A stretch of 13,435 bases of DNA, taken from assembly GCA_015852425.1 (NCBI GenBank), contig JAAAIG010000971.1, positions 1 to 13,435 of the forward strand, given 5' to 3'. Below are positions 7,459 through 13,435 of this stretch, in pieces; positions within the stretch are counted from its first letter, which is position 1; every line of letters begins with the position of its first letter. This DNA is from Gryganskiella cystojenkinii. Lineage: Eukaryota; Mortierellomycota; Mortierellomycetes; Mortierellales; Mortierellaceae. The notes under the pieces were generated by a model. It saw only the letters and a list, made by a program, of their open reading frames with translations. It was not told the origin of the DNA and searched no databases. The position numbers and the translations under genes are program-made.

Positions 7459-9369
7459 TTACGCCAAGAAGAAGAAGAACGATCCAGCGACCAGGGAAAG
7501 GCCGGCCAAGGCTCTTGCCTTGTAGGAGGAGGCGCTGTTACGCTTCGTTTCAGAGGATGGAGATTGTTCGTTTCCAGATGACTTCTTCGTCTTCTCGTTC
7601 GTCTCGCTGCTGGACTCGCTCAAGTTTTCACCCTTGTCATCATCATTTTCCTCGTCGTCGTCGTCTTCGGCTAGTAGGATTCAAAAAGAAAGAACCGGCA
7701 CAAAAAACAAAAGATGGTGTTAATAATTAGAAGGGCTTAAAGAGAGGGGGGAGGGGGTCTGCTATAGATGGTGGGACTTACAGTGATGACGGCGTGGAGA
7801 GAGCATTTGATTTCCGACCACGGCTTTGACTTGAGGTACGTAAATCGACTCTGCGTTCTCATCATACTTGGTACCGTCCACATTGGCTTGAAGGGTACGC
7901 TTCTTCTTGTCGACACGGACCAAGGCAGCGACTCCATCGATACGTTCTGGGTCACGGAGGAGGTACCCAGCCGAGTCATCACCATCATGCTTCTTGTTCA
8001 AAGTCACGATGGTGGGGCGATGGAGACCCTCACCCTGGAGGACACCAACATCCAAGTCCCGAGTAAACAAGTCCACATCAATAGGGTCGCGGTATTGCGT
8101 GGCTTCATCGACGCTGAGGTCGAGCAAGCGACGATTCAATTTGACATCATCCATTGGAGCAGTGGCGTCCTTCTTCAAGATGTCAGCATTGATCTCGAGA
8201 TCGCGACGATCAACCTTGACCTCGACTGGAGTCTCGTCCTTCTCCAGGACGTCAGCGTTGACATCGGGGTTACGAGTATCGACGTTGGGATTCCAGAGAT
8301 CAGAATCGACGTTGGGATCCTGTGGATCAATGTCGACGTTCGCCGGAGCTTCATTCTCCTTCAAGATGTCAGCATTTGGGTCGCGACCGGTCGAACAGAG
8401 GTGAACGGTCAAGGGGCGATGTTGCCCTTGGGAAAACCCAAGATCCAGAGTCACGGCGCGACGACGGAGGTTATCATCCATGACATCTGCGGGACTGCTC
8501 GTGTGCAAGAGATCAATGTTGAGGTCTCGAGTATCAATGACGTTGACGCGGACCGGATTCTCGCCACTTTTCAGGACATCGGCATTAATATTGTAGTCGC
8601 CAGCGTGGGCCTGGGCATCCACGGGCGTATCTTTGTCCGTGTTCAAAAGATCTGCATCGGCAGTCACATGACGGGTGTCGAGGACCTTGACTTGGACAAC
8701 GTTGTCATCCGTCTTCAAAACGTCGGCATTGACGATGTTCCTTTTCTCAGTGTTGGAGTTGACATCAACGAGAGTGTCCTTCTCTCTATTCAAGAGACCG
8801 GTATTCACACTCAAGTCATGGAAATCACGGGTCAAGACTTTAACCTCCGCTGGGATCTCATCTTGCTTCAAGATCTTGGCGTTGCTCACTTCGAGAGTGT
8901 CACGACGATGACGATGACTCAAGGCGGCATCAGCATCAACAGCGAGCCCACGGCGGCGGAGATGGACGTCAATGATAGCTCTGCTTTTTTCCTCTTCGAG
9001 TACCTTGGGATCCACGACGTTGACGTTGATGATATTATCCTCTCCGCGGCGATCGAGATCGACATTGATGACCTTGTTGTCAATAATTTTGTCATGGCGG
9101 CGACCAATATCGACGTTGATGACCTTGGTATCGATAATGTTGTCACGACGGCGACGACGGAGATGGACATCAATAGCAGCTCGGGTTTGGTCTTCGTCGT
9201 TCTTGTTGATGTTGCCGAGAACATTGAGATCTCGAGTGGCAAGGGTGGCCGGGTTCAAGTAGTTTTGGACTGTGTTATCCTGTGCGGCGGCACTGGCAGC
9301 GGCATCAAAACGAGCAGAAGCACCGAGGGCGACAGCGGCCAGGGTCAAGAGAAGAGCTGGACGATGCAT
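7459..9369 (-). CDS. Secreted repeat precursor with dibasic (Kex2-like) sites and GPI tail
   Basis: Exon 1 (9369-7782) and exon 2 (7670-7459) encode 599 residues. The 111-bp intron starts GTAAGT at 7781 and ends CTAG at 7671, and the split codon makes Ser530. Residues 1-19 are a signal peptide ending Gly-Ala-Ser-Ala. Residues 46-529 hold about 15-20 degenerate repeats. Two early copies of 17 residues (76-92, 93-109) contain Lys-Val-Ile-Asn-Val-Asp. Later copies of about 22-25 residues follow the pattern Asn-Ala-Asp-(Val/Ile)-Leu-Lys...Pro-Val-x-Val-x-Val. Repeats end in basic motifs: RRRRR 71-75, RR 90-91 and 107-108, RRR 138-140, KR 209-210, RRR 302-304, RR 388-389 and 413-414, KKKR 488-491, RR 526-527. 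Others end only in Thr-Arg. Exon 2 gives an Asp/Glu then Ser-rich linker and the tail Ala-Leu-Ala-Gly-Leu-Ser-Leu-Val-Ala-Gly-Ser-Phe4-Leu-Ala. Kex2-processed repeat proteins are known in fungi; a beta-rich wall adhesin is the main alternative. Confidence 0.85.
9043..9144 (-). repeat. 51-bp tandem duplication in the repeat-precursor gene
   Basis: Two adjacent 51-base (17-residue) copies encode residues 76-92 and 93-109. Their peptides differ at few positions, and each has Ile-Ile-Asp-x-Lys-Val-Ile-Asn-Val-Asp followed by a dibasic pair. A third, shorter relative follows at residues 110-120. The close match suggests a recent duplication compared with the more diverged downstream repeats. Confidence 0.7.
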
Positions 9370-10523
9370 GATATTTGATATTAAAAGGGCGATCGGTTGA
9401 ATAGATAAAGATATATATAAAGGAGATAAGGGGCTTTCGAGTCTGAATAGATGGAGAAAGTGTGAGTGATGAGGAGGGAAAAGGTGTAAAAGAAAAAAGT
9501 GCCGTCTTGAGCAGGGTCTTTATATAGGCCATAAGATGTATGAGTTGCGACGGACAACGAGCAGGAGGCGTGAAGGATGACCGACGTAAAGACACAGAAT
9601 AATCCATGAAGTCGACCTGGGTACTTTGGTTTCCATGACCAATCGTCAATGCTAGAATATCGTCAGGGAAGGGTGAGGAGGGTCAAGGTTGAGTTGAGAC
9701 GCGACTTTCCCGCCACGCGAGTTGGGAACGAAGAATAATCACTAAAAGGTGCTAACAATTATGCTGTCACGCACATTAAGTGTTGAAAGGGACAGATGAT
9801 CGACGCAAAAAACCCCAAAAAAGAGACAATGACAATGACAATGATTGCTGCAGTCCTCGAATCCTCACGCAAGAGGTCGGGAACGGGAAGGAATAGAGAT
9901 TCGATTCTTCCTCTGGGGTCCTAATACAGCCAGGATGGATTCTCACAGTCTTTTGTGTTGGAATATTAACTATCATAGTAAAGGGACAACAATACCAAAC
10001 GACTATCGATTCCATTCCGTTTTGGCACAATAGCAAAAAATAATTTAACGCGCGTGGAACAGAACGACAGGCAAAAAAAGGGAACAGAGACCGTTTGGGA
10101 ATCTGACGGTCCCCACCGGCATCAGAGCCATATAAGAAATGAGCAGTCAGAGAGATTCAGGTGCCAGAACGGGAACGGGACTGATCCGTTGATCATCCTT
10201 GCTTTGGTTGCTTCAGCATTTGTACATGAAGCACGCTCTTTCTTGAAAATATTCATTGTTTTTGAATTCCATGGCCAACGGACCCTCCTTTTTTGGATCA
10301 TCTCGAACACAACCAATGCGATCGTGTGCATGACGACAATGTGCCGTCGATAGATATCTTCCAGGGGTATGTTATTCTACTTGCACCCTTTTTGCAATCT
10401 CCACTCTTTTTTTCGGTCGCCATTTCATCCCTTCTCCATCCTACACTCCTTCCTCCCATCTTCTCCACTGCGCGACCATTCTGCTCGTAATTGTAATTCC
10501 AAAATAATAACAAGAACAAAATC
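9370..10523. promoter_or_regulatory. Divergent promoter region between repeat precursor and CSC1-like gene
   Basis: This stretch of about 1.15 kb separates two divergently transcribed genes. Next to the repeat precursor the minus strand is pyrimidine-rich, with the TATA box listed separately. Near 9830-9845 there is a short ACAATG hexamer repeat (about three copies). A TATAAG lies at 10131-10136, about 390 bases before the CSC1-like start. From about 10375 the plus strand is C/T rich, which suggests the leader of the CSC1-like gene. Open frames in the region (for example at 10054-10353) show no recognisable domain. Confidence 0.5.
9519..9526 (-). promoter_or_regulatory. TATA box of the repeat-precursor gene
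   Basis: TATATAAA reads on the minus strand inside GGCCTATATAAAGACC, about 150 bases before the start codon. It is a strong consensus match and is followed by a pyrimidine-rich leader. A second A/T run (TATATAT around 9412-9419) lies only about 45 bases from the ATG and is more likely leader sequence. A strong TATA box suggests regulated expression; this is inference. Confidence 0.6.
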
Positions 10524-13435
10524 ATGGCAGACCAGAGCTCGGACGCGTCCGTGTCCACGTTCGTATCCTCAGTCATCTTTACAGTCGCGGTCTCTGCAGT
10601 ACTCTTTCTCGTCTATACGATTGTTCGTTCTCGTTACCCTCGAGTCTATGCGCCTAAAACATATATGGGACCCTCTCGTGAACGACCCGAGGAAGGAAGT
10701 GAAAAGGGCTTTCTCGGATGGATCTTTGGCTCGAGAAAATTAAACGACCTGGAGGTGATCGAGCGGTGTGGGCTGGATGCATACATGTTTCTCGAGTTTT
10801 TGAACAAGGCGTTTTTCCTCTTCTTGGGGTTTGCAATCCTGGCGATCCCGATCTTGATTCCGTTGAATGCCTCCCAACAGTTGGCTCTTGTGGGATTGAA
10901 CCAGTTCACGATCGCCAATGTCTTGGACCAGAAGAGGCTTTGGGGCCATGTCCTCCTTGCAGCTCTGTTTTGTGGCAAGTTTCATCATTGTTGTTATTTG
11001 AGGGTCCACGAGCAATGGTTTTTTTTGTTTCTATTTATTCCATGGTCGACTAACCCGAGATTTTTTTTTTTCACTGTAACATGCTCGTAGGAGTGACAAT
11101 GGCAGGTTGCTACATTGCAACCCGTCGATACATTGACCGACGTCAACAATACCTCACCAGCGATTTTCACTCTCAATCCATGCAAGCGAACACGATCTTG
11201 GTCACGGGTCTCCCAAAAGGGCAGGATAACTTGTCGTCACTAAGTCAGATTTTTGATCATTTCCCTGGCGGTGTAAATCGGATTTGGATGGCATACGCGG
11301 CCAAGGATCTCCAAAAGGATTGTTCGAAACGGATAGCACTCATCAACAAACTCGAGACGGCCGAATGCGCGCTGATCAAATCTAAACTCAAGTTGTCAGC
11401 TGACAGATCGGCAGGAGGTCCTGGGAGGAGAGACTCGGAGGTTTCTCATGGCTCATCAAATCTACTTCGTCAACAGCAAGAGCAAGGTGGTGGTGGTCAG
11501 ACAACGTCAGGATCCGTCGGCGATGAGTCCTTCCCGCCTGAAAAGCGGCCCAAGCATCGTCCAGCCACGTTTCCAATGACACTCTTTGCGAGCTGCTGTG
11601 GGGCTGAAAAAGTCGATTCCATCACGACGTACCGATCCGAACTCTCCAACATGAACAGCTCAATTTTGGCGAAGCAACAGGCCGGGTTGGGTGTCATGCA
11701 TTCAGAACATGATCAGGACAAGATGAGCTCTGCGTTTGTTCAGTTCAACAATCAGATGGGCGCTCATGCCGCTGTCCAAGCCATCGATCAAAAATTGACA
11801 CCGACTCGGGAACAGGGGCATCTGGAGGTTCACCCACGAGATGTGATTTGGGAAAACTTGGCCCTGACAAAATCCTCGAGATTAGGTCGCAAAGTTCTTG
11901 CGACTTTGTTGGCAACAGCATTGATTGTTTTCTGGGCGATCCCCGTGACATTTGTGGCCTCGGTCGCGAAACTCGATGCGATCGTCAGGTTTGCACCTTT
12001 TCTTTCGGGAGTTTACAAGTTGCCCAAGGTGGCGTTGGGTATCATACAGGGATTGTTACCCCCTATCGGATTGGCGGTCTTGATGATGGTCCTCCCCTTG
12101 ATCCTTTACAGTGAGTGAAAAGGGGTCTTGGCTGTTATGCTCTTTTTTACCCATAAGAAAACTAAGCGATGTTGACCTTATTTTACTTCACCACTTTAAT
12201 CTCGGTAGAGTTGGCCCATCTCGGTGGCGCTGTCCTCAATCCCGAAAAGACGCTACAAGTCATTACTTCCTTTCACTGGTTCAGCGTAAGTCTTTAGCTC
12301 GACTTTTTTTGTTTGTTCTGTTATGCTCGTCTAATGTCCCTTTTTTGAACTCAATCCTTTAGGTTATTCACGTCCTGCTGGTCACCACGTTGGCTAACGG
12401 TATCTTTGCAGCAGTCCAACAAATCAAAGACGACCCGTCTCATGTCATGGCCATGCTTGCCTCAACTCTCCCTCAGGCCTCGACCTTCTTTCTCAGTTTC
12501 ATTCTTTTGTCCTTGATCCAGGTACCCATGATGTTGCTCCAGATCGGACCCCTGATCATGTACCATGTCGGAAAATTCCGATCCTCGACCCCTCGTCAAA
12601 TGTACGCGACTGAAAGAACCATGGGCGCTGTTGACTGGGGCACCACGATACCTGTTCATACCATTGCGTTCGCCATTGGTAATCCGAACGAATTTATGCT
12701 TCGAATGTGTCTGTTTTTCATTTATTTTCTGTATCGCCAGAGTTGCTTATTAATTCGATTACGAGTTCCTCTCGCCCACAGGTTTGATCTATTCGACGGT
12801 CCAGCCCCTCATCTTGCCGTTCATGGTCATGTATTTCGGTCTCTACTACCTGGCTTTCCGGCACATGTTCCTTTACGTCTACCGTCAACCATTCGACACT
12901 GGTGGATCTATTTTCCCCCGAATCATCGATCAGGTCTACGTCGCCGTCATTATCTTTGAGCTCGTCATGCTGGGACTCTTTGTTCTCCAAAAGGCGATTG
13001 GTCAAGCCGTGATCATGTTCCTCTGTCTTGTCGCAAGCGCCGCCACGATCGCGTACTGTCGTCATTGGCGGTTCAAGTCCCTGGCGAAATATATCCCTTC
13101 CTCGGTCTTTCAAGATCGAGGCTTGGATATGGCCGCAAACGGTTCCGCTCCAAACTCTGCCTCAAATTCTTCAAGAGCGCCTGTCAGCGGCGGCGTTCGT
13201 CCTTCGGGAAGTTCAAGATCGATCGGAAGCTTTGGAGGACCTGGGGATTCGACCGCGGAGGCAGGTGTACCGCTCACGGTACCCATCAATAGTGACCCTT
13301 CGGACCCAGGTAACTATCGTGCCTCTACCACTGCTGCTGCTCCTATCAACCCTATCCCCGCTCAGGAATCCTTTCATGAAAAATCTCCCTATAAGGATCC
13401 AGTCTCGCCGATTCAGGATCCAGAGACGTCCAAAG
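10524..13435 (+). CDS. CSC1/OSCA-type cation channel homologue (3' end outside window)
   Basis: Exons are 10524-10974, 11091-12110, 12209-12285, 12363-12678 and 12782 to the edge, giving 839 residues with no stop yet. Intron 1 is GC-AG (GCAAGT...GTAG); the others are GT-AG. All junctions keep frame. Residues 11-36, about 93-114 and 141-162 are the N-terminal membrane segments, with the Cys-Gly-Leu-Asp-Ala-Tyr-Met-Phe-Leu motif at 82-90. The large cytosolic domain begins with Thr-Ile-Leu-Val-Thr-Gly-Leu-Pro at 185-192 and ends near His-Pro-Arg-Asp-Val-Ile-Trp at 398-404. It contains a low-complexity Gly/Gln/Ser insert at about 253-310. Several membrane segments follow from about 418 to 730, then a Ser/Pro/Ala-rich tail. 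The family forms osmotically or mechanically gated, calcium-permeable channels, and in yeast related proteins (RSN1, PHM7, CSC1) lie in the plasma membrane or other membranes. Target membrane and gating here are not known. Confidence 0.9.

Noticed and set aside
7218..7730. Plus-strand ORF of 170 codons
   Set aside because: It is antisense to exon 2 and the intron of the repeat precursor; the minus strand gives a better protein with a proper splice and GPI tail.

Overview
The window looks like nuclear DNA of a filamentous fungus. The genes have short spliceosomal introns (103 to 439 bp) with GT/GC...AG ends, pyrimidine-rich 5' leaders, TATA boxes and many T or A homopolymers in introns and spacers. 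The protein types are fungal: a GPI-type chitin deacetylase, a CSC1/OSCA-type membrane protein and a secreted Kex2-type repeat precursor. An LRR/F-box-like relic and moderate base composition would fit an early-diverging fungus such as the Mortierella group, but that placement is inference and is not proven by the window.

Layout. Positions 38-319 (+) hold the last exon of a DCC1-like sister-chromatid-cohesion protein, cut off by the left edge. Convergent to it, 998-1507 (-) encodes a 169-residue protein with CxC cysteine clusters at both ends (metallothionein-like, unassigned). Positions 1508-5482 are gene-poor. They contain a possible gene tail (1882-2121, -), a nested minisatellite built from 11-bp units (2362-2832), a frameshifted LRR/F-box-like pseudogene (about 2838-3660, -) and a weak orphan ORF (4785-5012, -).

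From 5483 the window is gene-dense. A two-exon chitin deacetylase (5483-7106, +; 394 aa) has a signal peptide, all five NodB motifs and a GPI-type tail. It is tail-to-tail with the most unusual gene here (7459-9369, -), a two-exon, 599-residue secreted protein. That protein has many short repeats separated by dibasic (Kex2-like) sites, then an acidic linker and a GPI-type hydrophobic tail encoded by a separate second exon. A roughly 1.15 kb divergent promoter region follows. The last gene (10524 to beyond the right edge, +) is a CSC1/OSCA-type cation channel homologue with five exons visible, the first intron being a GC-AG intron.

Taken together, the chitin deacetylase and the repeat precursor both point to the cell surface or wall, and both carry a predicted signal peptide and GPI-type tail. 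The main candidate for an undescribed system is the 599-residue protein. It may be a precursor of secreted peptides tethered to the surface until cleaved, and it may have a soluble form produced by retention of its only intron. Function is inferred from sequence layout only.
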